Shown piece by piece: positions 1 to 12,146 of a stretch of 64,000 nucleotides of DNA. Position numbers and translations under genes: made by a program. The stretch is from Linnemannia schmuckeri (lineage: Eukaryota; Mortierellomycota; Mortierellomycetes; Mortierellales; Mortierellaceae). Location: NCBI GenBank assembly GCA_029449235.1, contig JANATG010000021.1:434001-498000 (forward strand). The letters are read 5' to 3'. The stretch's first letter is position 1. Each line of letters opens with the position of its first letter. Under the pieces are notes generated by a model. That model searched no databases. It was not told where the DNA came from and was given only the letters and a program-made list of their open reading frames with translations.

Positions 1-452
1 GTCTTTGAATAGGAGGGATACCTGTGTAAAAGTGTAAAAAACCCCATGGAATGCCGCCGCATCTACAACAAGCCATTTTCTCTCAATTGTTGATTGGTTC
101 TGTCTATGATTCCTTAGAAGAACCATCGTTTGTTCAGGTAATGCGTCGTCGTTATATCTTTTTTCTTCCTACTTCCTTATTAACGTTCCTTCTATGATAG
201 ATTTTCTTCAGGCACAAAGGATGATGGTCGGAGCACGTGATGGATTCGGGCAATGCGGGTGCGAAAGGAAAGCTCTTTTCTTTGTGTTCTCGACTCGGCC
301 CTTTCTTTTTTCTTTTCGTCCAAGCTCCAACAAAACATATCCCACCACTCACAACCCCAACAGGAAAAACCTCCAGGACTCAACACTTACACATACACAC
401 TCTCTCTCTCGCCTTACCACCACAAAAGAAACCGCCAGACAAAAAGAGTGCC
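1..452. other. spacer upstream of the carrier gene
   Basis: No gene is visible. The last 150 bases before the carrier start are pyrimidine-rich (CT runs near 290-325 and 395-412), as is common in promoters and 5' leaders of this genome. No convincing TATA box was seen. Confidence 0.5.
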
Positions 453-2480
453 ATGACCCGCGATGGCATCCATACACCCCCCGTCGTAGTCTCCTCCGAC
501 ACTTCTCTGAACGGTAGTAGTAATAACGAGGACAACAACAACAAAAGCCATAGCAACTTCAGCATTTTTTCACAACTGCCTTCGGAATCCATACAGCGCT
601 CATTACCCCCGACTGGCTTACATGACAAGGAGGCCGAGAAGGATCCTCCTTACATCGATGTATGTTCTTGGAATAGGAAAGCGAGTATAAGAAGGACGGG
701 GGATTATGTTGATCTGTTCATCGGTAATGAAGCAACAGAAAGCTCATCATCAATTTTTGACGTTTTATACTTGGCGAATTATAGGTCCTGATTGCGGGAG
801 GAATGGGAGGCACGATTGCCGACTTTTTGATGCACAGGTATGGACAACTGGATCAGATTTTTTTTAGACATTTTCGAGGGAGCGATAGCGCGACGGGAGG
901 TTGCATTGGCATTGGAACAGCATGGCCGGGCTCTATCTCCTCATATCTCGAGTCAACTGCAGAACACTCAACAACATATTCACTAGTCCATTCTATTGAC
1001 ATTTCTTTCCCTTGGGCGTTTCATTTGCTACTTTGTAAATCGGTTCGTTCACATGCGCAGTGTGGATACAGTCAAGACTCGGTTACAGGGACAACCATCC
1101 GCCAACCCACCAAAGTACCACAACATGTTCCACGCCTACGGCACTATCCTGCGCGAAGAGGGTGTCACCAGAGGACTGTACAGTGGAGTTGCCCCAGCCA
1201 TGACCGGTTCCTGTAAGCATCCCTTTTCACTTCCTCCCCATGAGCCCCAGCACTTGTCTGATTTGTCAATTGCATTTCCCCAAATTTGGGGGCGCCTTTT
1301 CATTTTTTTGACTGACCCTCATCTCAATTGTTAAACTAATATAGTACCAGGAACGACACTGTACTTTGGAACATATGAATATACCAAGCGCACATTGACC
1401 TCTGCAGGAGTCCCCGATACATTGGCTCATTTGGCAGGAGGTATGAAAACAGAGTAGATTTGATTTTTTTTTGATCGAGACTCGCCGTGGTTCTACAGGA
1501 AGACACGGACAACGCAGAAGAAAAATGCCCACACTGACCACGGCTCACCTTTGTTTTTGTCCGCGCCACCACAAACTAGGATCCTTGGGAGACTTTGTGG
1601 CGTCGTTCATTTATGTACCCTCGGAGGTCCTCAAGACCAGGATGCAGCTTCAGGGACGATATAACAACCCTTCGTTCATTAGCGGATACAACTATAAGAA
1701 CACATGGCACGCACTTCGAATGATTATCAAGTATGACGGAGTCGGTGCCCTCTACCAGGGTTACAGAGCCACACTTCTCCGTGATGTCCCCTTCTCTGCC
1801 CTTCAGTTTGCATTCTACGGTAATTTAGCAAAGGAGGCTTCGATATTGTGCTTTTGTTGAAATTAGACATTCTCACAAAATGGAATGACTAACAGGATTC
1901 GCTTATTTATCTCTTTTTATATCATCTAGAAAAGTTCAAGGTGACGGCAAAGAAGTGGGAGGCGCGGCCGGATGGACAAATGTCGCTGCCGGTTGAGACG
2001 GCGTGTGGTGCTGTTGCAGGAGGATTGGCAGGGTTCTTGACGACGCCTCTGGATGTCATGAAGACTCTTCTGCAAACCCAAGTCAAGAAGCCATCTGTAC
2101 GTTTCTTCTTCACTATTTTTTTTCTTGCTGTATTAGTGGCCCATCAGGAATTTTTGACTCGCCTTTGCCATGACTTTCTACTAACACCACTTCTCCGAAA
2201 TCACAAAACATTATACAAATAGGGCGCAATATCAACGGGATCGTCAACGACCACGACGACACAAAAGTACTATGTTGGGATTTGGGACGGTCTGAAATGG
2301 AACTTGAAGCATCATGGCGTGGTATCGGGACTGTTTAGAGGAGTCGGACCCAGAGTGTTCTGGACCTCATTGCAGAGCGCGCTCATGTTTGTGATGTATG
2401 AACAGGCACTTCATCTCCAAGAGAATATGCGGCATTTTGGGCAGTGGCCTTATAACTCTGGATCCTTTGGATCCAGCTGA
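453..2480 (+). CDS. mitochondrial carrier (SLC25) family protein, Mme1-like
   Basis: Predicted 390-residue inner-membrane solute carrier in seven exons: 453-659, 785-837, 1061-1212, 1345-1440, 1580-1819, 1930-2096, 2223-2480. All junctions keep frame and use GT..AG. Residues 1-69 are a Ser/Asn-rich extension; three carrier repeats follow. The PxD/ExxK signatures are PSEVLK at 183-188 and PLDVMK at 289-294. The first signature is SVDTVK at 87-92, with Ser in place of Pro. From memory, yeast YMR166C/Mme1 (magnesium exporter) also has a non-Pro first signature of this kind, and that is why I favour that subfamily; a SAM-type carrier is the main alternative. The carrier fold is certain, the substrate is inference. 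The next gene lies tail to tail 230 bp downstream. Confidence 0.88.
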
Positions 2481-2712
2481 GACTAACCTTGAAAGATGCT
2501 ACCTGGAGGTTTCTGACCTTGGCGCGTCGTCGTCAAAGATTGGTGGCCGAGCGCATCAAATTACTTTTTTGCTTTCACATTTTTTTTAACGCAATAGACA
2601 ACAAACGCAAAATCATAGAGACTTGTAGAATACATTCCCTTTTTCTTTTCCTTTTCCTTTTCGTGACAATGTTTTTATTTTCGCCCAAGATAAGAGGGTC
2701 GAGTTTACTTTT

Positions 2713-3766
2713 TTAATAAGGGCGTTGCCTGGCAGAAGAATTCGATCCTGCCCCTGCTCCTCTATGTGTTGACGATGATGTCCGTGATGATGACGATGAT
2801 CCTGCTCCTGATCCTGCAGGAGCATTAATGTTAGATGCTGGTCGAGAGGGCAAGGAAGGGTGAGCAGGTGCTGAGACGTCCTTATTTGTGGTTGAGGAGG
2901 AAGATTCAGTCATCTGGGCGAGTTTACGTTCCATGGCTTTAATCTTTTCGTCTGTGGAAGCATTCTTGAGAGCGCCTGCTTTGAGGATCGAGAATGCTGT
3001 TGGGCGATTAGGGTCGTGGAGTTTTTTCCGGCCGTCTTGATGGTCTGTGCTCGGAGGTACCTGTGTTACAGATCATTTTTTTAAAAAAAGGGTGGTAATT
3101 AGTACATGGAAGACCTCTTGTCAGTTAAGAAATAAAGAATGTGATATAGCTGGCATATGAGGACAGCTGTAAAAAGACAAAAAAAAACGCACGACGTTGG
3201 CGAGGGAAACGATGAGAGGTCGGTTCTTGAGGGACCGACGGTTCATCTGTTTGATAGCCACAGCAGCCTGGGATGGGGTTTCGTAATCCAAGAAGCAGTA
3301 CCCTCGCGGGGTACCCTTCTTGGGCCCACTGTAGTGGAACATGAAGTCGAGCTTTGTCACCTTTCCGAAGGGTGAGAATAGTTTTAGAAGCATGTACCTA
3401 GGTATGAGAGGAAGAAGGTAAAGGAGAAAGGAAGAAGAAGGGAGAAGAGGAGAGAGAGAGGTGTGAGTTTTTGGTAAGTCTGTTGTGATTGTTGTTTTGG
3501 GTCTGGTAAAAAAAAAAACCTTGGAGCAAGAGAATTGCGAAAATAATAATGAAATGAGAAACATACTCGTCGATGGTGGGGTCGAGGTTTCCAATATAGA
3601 GCCTGCGGTCGTCGAGGGGTTGACTCTTTGAGTTCGAGGCTGTGGATGTCGAGGGTGGTTGAGCTTGAGGGGTGCGGATTGTAAGTGGGTTGATGAGGGG
3701 TTCTTGGGGAATGCGTGTGGATAGCCCTCCTCCTGTTGATGATGAGGACGAGGATGATGATGACAT
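2713..3766 (-). CDS. RBM18: RRM protein, RBM18 family
   Basis: Predicted 250-residue single-RRM RNA-binding protein in three exons: 3766-3567, 3397-3193, 3060-2713. A poly-Ser start and a low-complexity linker lead to an RRM at about 54-135 with RNP2 LYIGNL (56-61) and RNP1 RGYCFLDY (98-105). The segment GNLDPTIDEYMLLKLFSPFG and the later STDxKIKAMERKLAQM-type helix match what I remember of human RBM18, including its C-terminal helix. The tail (about 170-250) is Ser/Gly/Ala-rich. The start at 3766 gives the Ser run; the longer upstream frame looks like leader. The second donor could be GTGCGT or the in-frame GTCGTG three bases earlier. RBM18's exact RNA role is poorly known. Confidence 0.85.
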
Positions 3767-5191
3767 TGTGCTGTTCTTGTGTTGTTTGTTGATGGAATGA
3801 GTAGAATGCGAAGAAGGAAAGGAAAAGGTGGGGGGAATGGTATGAGGGAAGGAGCGGTAAATGAGTTGTGGAGAAGAGAGGTCATGCGAACATGGTCGAG
3901 GGAAATAAAGAAGGGCAAGGGACAAGTTGGACAAGAGAGCAAAGCCACCAGCTGATCAGTTTCGGACAAATGAGTGACTTGTAAAATCATAGTGTCTCAA
4001 CCGACTGATCGTACCTGGAAGAAACTTTTTTTTTTTTTTTGGGCTTGGGCTTGTAAAGAGTCCTTACTTGGATGTCGTAAAGCATACAAAGAAAAACAAA
4101 CAAACAAGCAGTGTGAAAACATACTGAAGAACAAGCCTCAGTCCTTGTTCCTGTGCATCGCTCAACGTTGACTTTTTCTTGGACGATTGGTCAATCGATA
4201 AGGAGAACGAAAGACAAACGCGAACATTGAAACCAGCTCTGGACATTTCCTCCTCGCTTCTCTTTTTCTATCCTTGCTTTCTTTTCTGGAGACCGTTATC
4301 ACCCGGTAAACAGCTTACATATTCACATATCATTTCTTCTTGCTCCCTCTCCGTGCAAAAAAAAAAAAAACCATAGGTCTCAAAAAGAAAGCTGCTCAGC
4401 GAATCTGAGCATTCCGCGACCGTCTCGGCTCCTTTATTACCATCAGGCACAGACAGAATACACAGACCAGATAAAAAAAAACTCCGCACACAACGAAGAG
4501 AAATGGTTTGCATCCCAAAGAACCAAGAAAACTCTACTTCTCTTCCTCGTCTTCCTCTTGCATTAAATTCCTGCTCCTCCTCCTCCTCCTGCCTTCCTTT
4601 CCCAATTGCTCCTTCTTTCATCCCTTCCCTTATCAAATGCTATAAATTCCTCAGTTCTTTTATCCAATCCATCCGCGGAACTATTTTTTCCCTTGCATGC
4701 ATGGCATGCATGCAGTTTGCGAAATACACAAGTACATACGTACACAAAAAATTCGACAGCATCAAAAAAAAAACCATGTTATTTTGGGTATTTTCGTATT
4801 TTATTGTACGGTGTTTGTTTGAAAGGTTCAGCAGGGTGGAAAGGGGAATGGATATGTATGCTATTTTGGGTGTGGTGTTGTGTCGTGTGTTATGTATGTC
4901 TATGGATATGATCGGATGTTGATTAGGGTGGGTGGTTAGTGTAAACAGAATGGAACAAAGGGAAGGGAAGGACGTAAACTAGAGGCGAAAAACGGAAGAA
5001 ACTGATTGCGAGTAAACAAAGGGAAGGACGTTGAAAAGATAAACAAACAAAAAAAAAAAACTAAGAGTCAAAGCAAATATGACGAAAGGGAAGAAAAACG
5101 AAATAAGCAAAACGGAGAAGTGAGAAAAGAGCAAAAGAAGAGAGGGAGAGGATCCTTGACACCGCTTGGGCTTGATTGATTGATGGGTATC
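3767..5191. other. 1.4-kb spacer
   Basis: Holds the 5' side of the RRM gene and the 3' side of the Ser-rich gene. I see A/T tracts (for example 4027-4041, 4358-4371, 5050-5060), a near-palindromic GCATGC cluster at 4694-4713, and purine-rich sequence at 4920-5150. Open frames here are low-complexity and lack splice or domain support. Confidence 0.5.
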
Positions 5192-5614
5192 TTATATCCG
5201 GTCAACCCACTGAACGCGGAGTCTCCTTCCACCGTTGGAAGCGGGTACGGTCAGAGATTCGGAAGATCTAGTCGACGATTCCGAGGCGCTTCTTGAAAGA
5301 CTACCTTGACGGTGATGTCCGGTACCATCTTCACTACTGTTGTCGTTGTTATCGGCGGTATGCAGGCCACATCGGAAGCAGTCATGCGATCCTGTGGATC
5401 CTGTGGACGAGACACTACTCTCGCTACCCCTTCTTGCAAAAATTCCACCGCTGGTACTTGACTTTGTGGTGGAAGAAGCGGAGGAGGGGGAGGGAGGAGA
5501 GAAGTAGGAACCGTCCTTGATTAGGATGGATTGTGGGACAAGGGAGGGCGAGGGCATAGCAGGCTGTTTCTTGGAGAGACGTTTCTCGAAGACGATATGG
5601 AGTGGTGCCGACAT
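5192..5614 (-). CDS. Ser-rich hypothetical protein
   Basis: Uninterrupted frame of 140 residues, not recognised. The N-terminus is basic (FEKRLSKK), the middle is about one-third Ser/Thr with an RRGSESS stretch that resembles kinase target sites, and there is one CFRCG motif near residue 79. The protein ends in a basic-hydrophobic RRLRVQWVDRI tail, the least random part and probably a docking or regulatory motif. A good TATA box lies about 130 bp upstream. Compact structure is unlikely; a phosphoregulated or stress-related disordered protein is a guess. Confidence 0.6.
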   Translation of the reverse strand: MSAPLHIVFEKRLSKKQPAMPSPSLVPQSILIKDGSYFSPPSPSSASSTTKSSTSGGIFARRGSESSVSSTGSTGSHDCFRCGLHTADNNDNSSEDGTGHHRQGSLSRSASESSTRSSESLTVPASNGGRRLRVQWVDRI

Positions 5615-5745
5615 TGTTGTTACTTGTAGGTTGGTTAGGGTTTAGTTGTTGGAGAGTAGAGAGGTGTGTAGGTAGTGTTGTGTGTTTGTGCAAGTAATGT
5701 GGATAACTGAAGAAATTTGAATGAGAGGGAGGGCAACAGGTTCCG

Positions 5746-5754
5746 CTTTATATA
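5746..5754 (-). promoter_or_regulatory. TATA box of the Ser-rich gene
   Basis: TATATAAAG on the minus strand, about 132 bp upstream of the ATG at 5614. The spacing leaves a leader of roughly 100 bases. Confidence 0.55.
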
Positions 5755-6781
5755 GTGCGAAGAAAATGGACAATTGTGGATAGGGGTAGTAGGGAGAGAA
5801 TAAGGGGCAAAGGGTCCAACTGATTGCCAAGAACAAGAAATAGGGATAGGGATAAATGAATGTGGTTGTGTTTGCTTGTTTGTTTAGCTAAGGAAGGATG
5901 AGGAGACTAAAGAAAAAAAAAGGCTGAAGATAACAGGAAGAGGGGTGGTATTTATGTCGTTTTTGTGTACGGTACAAAATGTCTTGCCATGGTGTTTGCT
6001 TGTGTGGATGGAAATAGAAATGGGATTTTGGGCTGTGATATATGTACGACCCAAGCCCGTTTTGTAACGCAAGATCCAATCTTTTTTTTTTTATCTTTAT
6101 CTCTGTTGTGCTCTTTCTTCTTTTCATGGATCAAAGAGAAAGAATATTGTGCCTCTCTTCTTGTAGTATCGGCGCTCTCTCACTCTCACATCTGCTCACT
6201 CATCTGCACCAATCTGGGGTGAGTCTCAATCATATTTCTGACTTTTAGGCAAGATTCCCAAAAGCACCTCTTTCACCCTCTCTTTTTCAATAAAAAAAAT
6301 TATCCATCCTTGGCGTATCTCATTTGACCAGCTGGAAATGGCAATTTCGCTTGCGAATGCTATCAAAGCGTCGACTTTTGCGCAGCGTAACGCGATGGAT
6401 GCTTTTTTGGCCCTTTTTTTTTTTTCTTTTTTTTCCGTCTGACCCTTTCTCACACAGCTTGAAGAAAAGGGAGCGAGCGATAGGCGAGGGGCGAAGGACC
6501 GTAAGAAATAGGTGGCAAAAAGAGAGAGAGGTTTGTTGGCACTCAGTGCCGTCAAAAAATCTAACAAAGCCGGTGTTACAAAAACAGCGTCGATGACGCT
6601 GAAACCTTGTTTTTTTAAAAGCAAAAAGCAAGGCCATTAAAAAAAAACGTGGCTCTTGATCGGATATTGCAATTGACCTTGTCATTTATTCGCCTTTCAA
6701 TGGTCATTAATATACGAGACGAAGGGGGGGAAGGAGGTTAATGCCTTTGGGTGTTTGAGGGTGTTTGGGGTGTTTGAGCGT
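5755..6781. other. spacer with no gene seen
   Basis: Lies between the Ser-rich gene's promoter and the 3' end of the Vps68-like gene. Open frames on both strands are Phe/Ser/Lys-rich translations of T- or A-tracts (6080-6100, 6411-6434, 6635-6650). Confidence 0.5.
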
Positions 6782-8170
6782 TTAGATGGCAAAGCTGTAC
6801 TCGTATTCTGACTCTGTGTTCTGCGCAATCCACAACATTGCAGCACTAAAATCATCGCAATGCAAAAGGAAAAGAAAAAACAGGAATGAGTTAGTGCTAC
6901 GAAAAGAAAGAAAGGAGAACACTCTCTCCGACCAAAAATCCTACGCAATCACGTAGCAACATAGAGAGTGCACAACTCTTCTCATTCTATACAAGGTGAA
7001 CATCCTTTTCATGTGAGGATAGGTGCCTTACCTGACCATAATGGCAGCATTCTGGACGACGTTGCAGATGCCCCAGAATGTAAAGGGATCCCCGTGTTCG
7101 GGAATGATGTACTTGACACACATCACACTCTGTTCATTATCGCAAATTCAAATTTCACAAACGAAAGAAATGTTCAGTCAGTCAATTTGCCCACAAAATA
7201 AATCATACGCCATGCTGCCATCCAAAAATACTCCTGCGACAAGTCGGCATTTAGAGATAGGGGGCTGACGGGAAGATGTGGAGGAGAGGGAGAAGGAGAA
7301 ACAGAAAAAGGGAAGGAACAAAATAACACGTACGATAGATCCTGCAAGTCCTCCAGCCATGAAGGCAAAACCAATGAACAAGAACAGCCGGGCGATCCAA
7401 GTAACACTGACACTACTTCCTGAACTCGAGAACGAAAATGAGTCGCCTCTTAGCGATGCCTTGTCAATGCAATTGATTCTATATTTAAAATAATGATAAC
7501 GATTGAGAAAGGGTTAGGAATACAGGTGGTTGGAGACTAAAGAAAGGTGAGGAGGGCAGGCTGTGCTGTTGAGGTCTTATTCTGAGATGCTTAGAAGCCA
7601 CACCTCAGAAAATAAAACCCTGAGAAAATAACGATAGTGACGATTACTATGAACGAACCCAAGACCAACAGAACAACAAGGGTTTACCAAGAAGAAGTGA
7701 ACTTACATGATCATGCCAAGGGTGCTACAGAGGCCAGGGACCCAATCGACAAATTCGACCGACACCTTCTTCTGTTCGCTCACGTCGTCAAAGTTCTTGG
7801 AACATATCACTGCGTCCAAGAAGAACCACCATCCCAGGGCGAACTATTACAGATATCCACAAGGGCGACAAATTCGTAAAGCACAAGAATGAACACAGGG
7901 CGTGCGTCAGTCGAGTTAAACACTGTCCTGCAGTTTTATTATTTTTTTTGTCCTTTGTCCTTTTGAACTCCTTGCACTGCTTGACTTGGTGTTTGGCCAA
8001 GTGTGATACACCAAGCGTCGTTCATTGCTGGTCGTTGCTATGTTGTAGGTGTTATTTACCAGTCCTCCAGAGACATAGACGCCTGCGTCACGGGCCTTGG
8101 CGCCCAGACGAGGGATCCTTGGCATGGACAAGCGACAGATGCGTCCGTCCGTGTTCCACTGCGACGGCAT
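6782..8170 (-). CDS. VPS68: Vps68 / TMEM50 (UPF0220) family membrane protein
   Basis: Predicted 184-residue four-span membrane protein in five exons: 8170-8060, 7843-7707, 7478-7334, 7129-7032, 6845-6782, all frame-consistent. Family marks are the GWWFFLDAVI segment in the first span, the WVPGLCSTLGMIM span, the conserved RGDSFSF loop, ARLFLFIGFAFMAGG, and a fourth span ending in NVVQNAAIMVSAAM. In yeast, Vps68 works with Vps55 on late-endosome to vacuole transport; animal TMEM50A/B are endosomal/ER proteins. The length is normal. The start at 8170 leaves 30 residues before the first span, as expected. The velvet gene's stop lies 355 bp upstream in the same orientation. Confidence 0.87.
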
Positions 8171-8525
8171 TTCAGATGTATATGTTAATGTGCTAAGAGT
8201 TGATTGGTGGAGAAAGTATAGTGTTGTATTGTTCCTTGTCCTTGTTGTCCGTTTGTCCTTGTGTTTTCCTGCTCTGATGGACCTGAGTGAGTAAGTGAGT
8301 TGACAAAAAAAAGAAAAAAAAACAAGGGTGATGAGTGAGTGATGTGAAGGGTACAGAGGGAGGAGTCAAAGGTCTCTGGGAAGACCTGACCTGTGCACGC
8401 GCACGCAAGACCACTTTTTTCGAACTCGTGGCAGGCTGACACTCCATTTCATTCCTTAAGGGGACTTTGTAACACTTTTTCGTTTTATTATTTTGTCCCT
8501 GTGGACAAAAAAAGAAGACACATTG

Positions 8526-10064
8526 CTACACGTTTTGAGCTGTGGTGCTGAAGAGGGGAGGTGTTCCCTCATTGACCTTACGGACCCGCAGATCATTCCT
8601 GATAGGGATCTTCAGACCCTGTCTCGCAAACGCCTTTGATAGCTCTGTCGATTCTATACAATTGCATAAGTATTGATACAGAACAAAAAAAAGTACATAG
8701 GAAGAGAAGAGTGCATATTAGAATTTGCTGGAGGATGTGACATGGTGCCTCTCACAATGCCTTAATAAGTGTTGGTTCAAGGAAAAGAAATAGAAAGAAG
8801 GATTACTGTACCTGTCATTCCTGGGAACTTTTTGGCCGAGTAGACTGTAAAGGGCTCACTCGTCTCCTCTGCGATCAGCATCGATGCATGGCTCCCACCC
8901 TTCTCGTCAAATTCAAAACTAAATAAAATACGGATTGGGCGGAGAAGAAAAACGAGTAATTGACAGTTAGCGTGTGAGGCAACTTGGGCACAGGAAATAC
9001 CAAAACGAGAAAAAAATGAAAAAAAATAATCCGAAAACACGACGAGAGCAAAGAATGTGTGTGAGAGAAAGACGTTACTTGGCGAACTGCATGAGTGAAA
9101 ACTTGAGGGTATAGACGCCTTCGGTACGGACACTCAGATCAGGGAAACTGAAATACCACCCCATCTGGTTATCCTCGTTATGAAGCAGTGTCGGCGATAC
9201 CACCAACGCGCCCATCAAGATCCTGGTCAGCCGTGGTGGGTCTGTCTGCACTGGAGTCGCAATCATGTTTCGAACCTCAGTTCCATCCTCGGACCATAGT
9301 GAGACTTGGAGGACATAAAGTGGGTCTTGTCGAAGCGCTTCTCCGCCTCCTTCGTATCGGGGCCATTCTTGGTCGCTGTCATCGTCGTCGTTTTCTTGTT
9401 TGATGGGTTCTTCCTTGTCGAGACCACGACCGTGTTTTCTGCCTGACAACTGAAGTTCTGTAAGACTGGCGCGGGATGGTCGACCTCGACGTCGAGGCAG
9501 TGGTGGAGAGGGAGCCTCAGAGTCTGGGGAGGGATGCTTGTCCTTCAGGTCCCGGGCATGTCCTGACCTCTGGGTCCTATCACCATGATCCATATCGTCT
9601 TCATCGTCATTATGATCCTCGTCGTCCGCACCATCCTCGTCCTCATCCGCCAGACTTTTAGAAGCAGCCTGGGCAGCGGCGGCGGCGGCAGCGGCAGCAA
9701 TCCGTTCCAGGGTCTTCTTGCCCGGCTTCCGACCCCGCTTGGCGCCTTTCCGCTTACTCTTCCGTGGCGTGACAGGGGCAATTGGTTTCGGAGGAGCCTT
9801 TAGCTCATTATAGTCGGGCTCGTCCAAGATGATCAGCTGGACAATCGGTGGAGGATCAATCGGCCGGCGATCCTTCTCACCAAATCCACACATTCGTGCA
9901 TGGAGCGGCTGTTGGACTATCTTGATGGTTGCTCGATGGGTTGACCCTCTTCCTTCCTGTGATGTCGGCCTTGTGGCAGGGGTTGCTGCACTGCAGCCTG
10001 TTGGTTTTGGGGTGACTGTGGAGCTTGAAGGTGCAGCAATTGAATCGAGTCTAATAAGTGTCAT
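8526..10064 (-). CDS. velvet-family transcription regulator with insert
   Basis: Predicted 406-residue velvet protein in three exons: 10064-9079, 8918-8812, 8653-8526. Velvet proteins (VosA, VelB, VeA, VelC) are NF-kB-like DNA-binding factors that control development and secondary metabolism. The domain begins at about 46 with IVQQPLHARMCGFGEKDRRP and PPPIVQL. It is interrupted by an insert (about 84-246) containing two AT-hook-like motifs (RGRKPGKK 110-117, RRGRPSRA 192-199), a poly-Ala run and Asp/Glu-rich stretches. It resumes at about 247 and ends with FARQGLKIPIRND, the usual closing segment. No other domain is present. VosA/VelC-like assignment is likely but not decisive. The exon 1 start is the first ATG before the domain. 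Confidence 0.88.
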
Positions 10065-10513
10065 TTTCAGATCGGAGGGAGGAAAATGTGGAGTGGGGAT
10101 GCGAATGATGTTCGGAGAGAAGGGAAGAAGAAAAGAAGTAGGCGTAGTTTAGTACTCGAGAAATTATATATGTCTTGCATGATGAAGGAAACCCAATTGC
10201 CGGGCTGTGGTTGTAATAAGTAAAGTAATTCTTTGCTCCCTATGAGAGTGTACGCCTTGGTTGTTGTTTCTATCCCTCACTATTGTTGTCCCTGTCTGGG
10301 CATTTTAATTGCCCACCTGTCTGCTCAATGCTCAATCGGCGTAAAAAAAATTAGAACAATGTTTGTAAAAAGGGCAAACCTTGAACAATAAACAACAATC
10401 GTCTCTCTATTTCTTATGCTTTAGGTTTTGAAACGACAACAAATGAATGGATGGATGTGTAGATCGTACTCGTCATTGATTCGCTCATTCCTCACTCTTA
10501 TTTTCTCACTCTC
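10065..10513. other. spacer between velvet and His-rich genes
   Basis: AT-rich; probably holds the velvet promoter and the 3' end of the next gene. No ORF or RNA gene was supported. Confidence 0.4.
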
Positions 10514-10612
10514 TCAGCTCAACATTTTGTTTTTCAAGTAACAAGTGAATGAGACGGCGTCCAAGTGAAAGAACAGGAAAAAAATTAAGGTATTCCAATA
10601 TACCAGGAGTAC

Positions 10613-10644
<32 letters not shown>

Positions 10645-11788
10645 GGTTTGTTTGTTTGCTTGTGGTTAACAGCTCACCAAACCTTTCCTTTTTGTGATTT
10701 TGTGCTCTATTTTTTTCTACTTCAGCTTGCCTGCCTGTTTCCGACTCGCACGCTCCTTTTTTCATTTTTGTCCAGCTGGTTTCCCAGTCTATTCCTCTCC
10801 TTTTCGCTCTTTCAACCACACACAAGGCCTCGATACAGTTATTTGCGACCAACCTGACTTTGGGGCACTCATCCATCTCTTCGTCCTTTTCTTCTTCTTG
10901 TTGGTCTTCCTGGATCAAGGAATGGGGCAATTGTGCGGGCGTGAAAGATCTTTTGTCACGCTCTTGTTGCTCTCTCTTGACAAAAGGAGGATGGACGTCT
11001 TCTGGGCGTGGCTGACACTGTGGCTGCGACTGAGGCAGGCATAGGTGTGGATGAGATGGCGCTAGGACAGAGGCTGAGGCTGTGTTCGGATGAGGGACGG
11101 AAGGATTTGAATGAGACGGACAAAACTGCGATGACAATCGTCTTGCCTCCTCATCACTGTGGTGGCTAGATCGAGAGCTCGGGGATGCTGGGGATTGAGA
11201 AGAAGACGATGATGATGAGTGAGAGTGGGAGACTCTTGTCTGCGAGGGACCTGCGTGCAATTGGTGGCAGTAGTGATGTGGAGGCGCTGAAGAAGAGTAT
11301 GGAGGTCGAGTGTCGGGATAATAAGGGTGTGGATACTGGTATCCGGAAGAGGGGGAGCCGTGATGATTGGATCGACTTAGCTCCTGTCGACTGTTGCGAT
11401 GTGCATTGTAGAATTGGTGTTGGTGTTGATGTTGGTGTTGCGTGTAGTGAGTAGCAGAAGGAGAGGAAACTGGGTGGTATGGATGGCAGTGTTGGTGGTA
11501 AGAATAAGGAGGATATGGTCGACAAGGCGCAACTGGGGTAGGGTAGATAGAAGGGGAACTTGAAGAAGTCGAGGAAGAAGGCAAAGGCGAAGGCAAATCG
11601 ACACCACGAGGGTGATGGTGATGCCTGTACGAAGAGGGTTCCATTGAAGGGAAGGGGGGAGAAGACGAGGGCGAAGAGGACGAGGATAAGTGGTGCTGTT
11701 GACGGTAGTAGTGGTGGTCGTCTTGCCTTGTAGTGGCCTTTATTTCGGGATTGTTGTTGTTGTTGACTTCTCTGTGGATAGAGGACAT
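10514..11788 (-). CDS. His/Ser/Pro-rich hypothetical protein
   Basis: Open frame of 424 residues, not recognised. The first ~300 residues are low-complexity, with His-, Ser-, Pro- and Tyr-rich blocks and a QHQHQHQHQ run. They are followed by an acidic DQQEEEKDEEMDE patch. No folded domain is visible; prion-like or transcription-factor activation regions have this composition. The last ~110 residues look wrong: they include a Lys run that is only the translation of the T-tract at 10616-10644. The true protein therefore probably ends, or splices, shortly after the acidic patch near 10870, where a weak GTTGGT donor occurs. Treat the 3' boundary as unresolved. Confidence 0.5.
10616..10644 (+). 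repeat. poly-T tract (29 T)
   Basis: Mononucleotide run read directly. It lies inside the nominal frame of the His-rich protein and argues against its C-terminus. Confidence 0.9.
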
Positions 11789-11915
11789 TTGTGGGTTAAG
11801 TTAATTGGGGGTTAGTGAGAAAAAGGGCTTTGTGTTTTTCTTGATGTCTTCGTGATGAACGAAATAACTGAATGAAAGGAGGAAAGAGGAATGAGTGCCA
11901 ATGAGAACAGAAAGG

Positions 11916-12093
<178 letters not shown>

Positions 12094-12138
12094 GATTGGC
12101 AGTGTTGGGTGTTGAGGGCAATGAAAAAGAAGGTGATA

Positions 12139-12146
12139 TTTTTATA
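12139..12146 (-). promoter_or_regulatory. candidate TATA box of the His-rich gene
   Basis: TATAAAAA on the minus strand about 350 bp upstream of the ATG. A second TATATATT-like site lies at about 12308-12317. Either would place the microsatellite in the leader. Confidence 0.3.

Noticed and set aside
4503..4922. 139-residue plus-strand frame
   Set aside because: Low-complexity, crosses A-tracts, no domain, no splice or promoter support.
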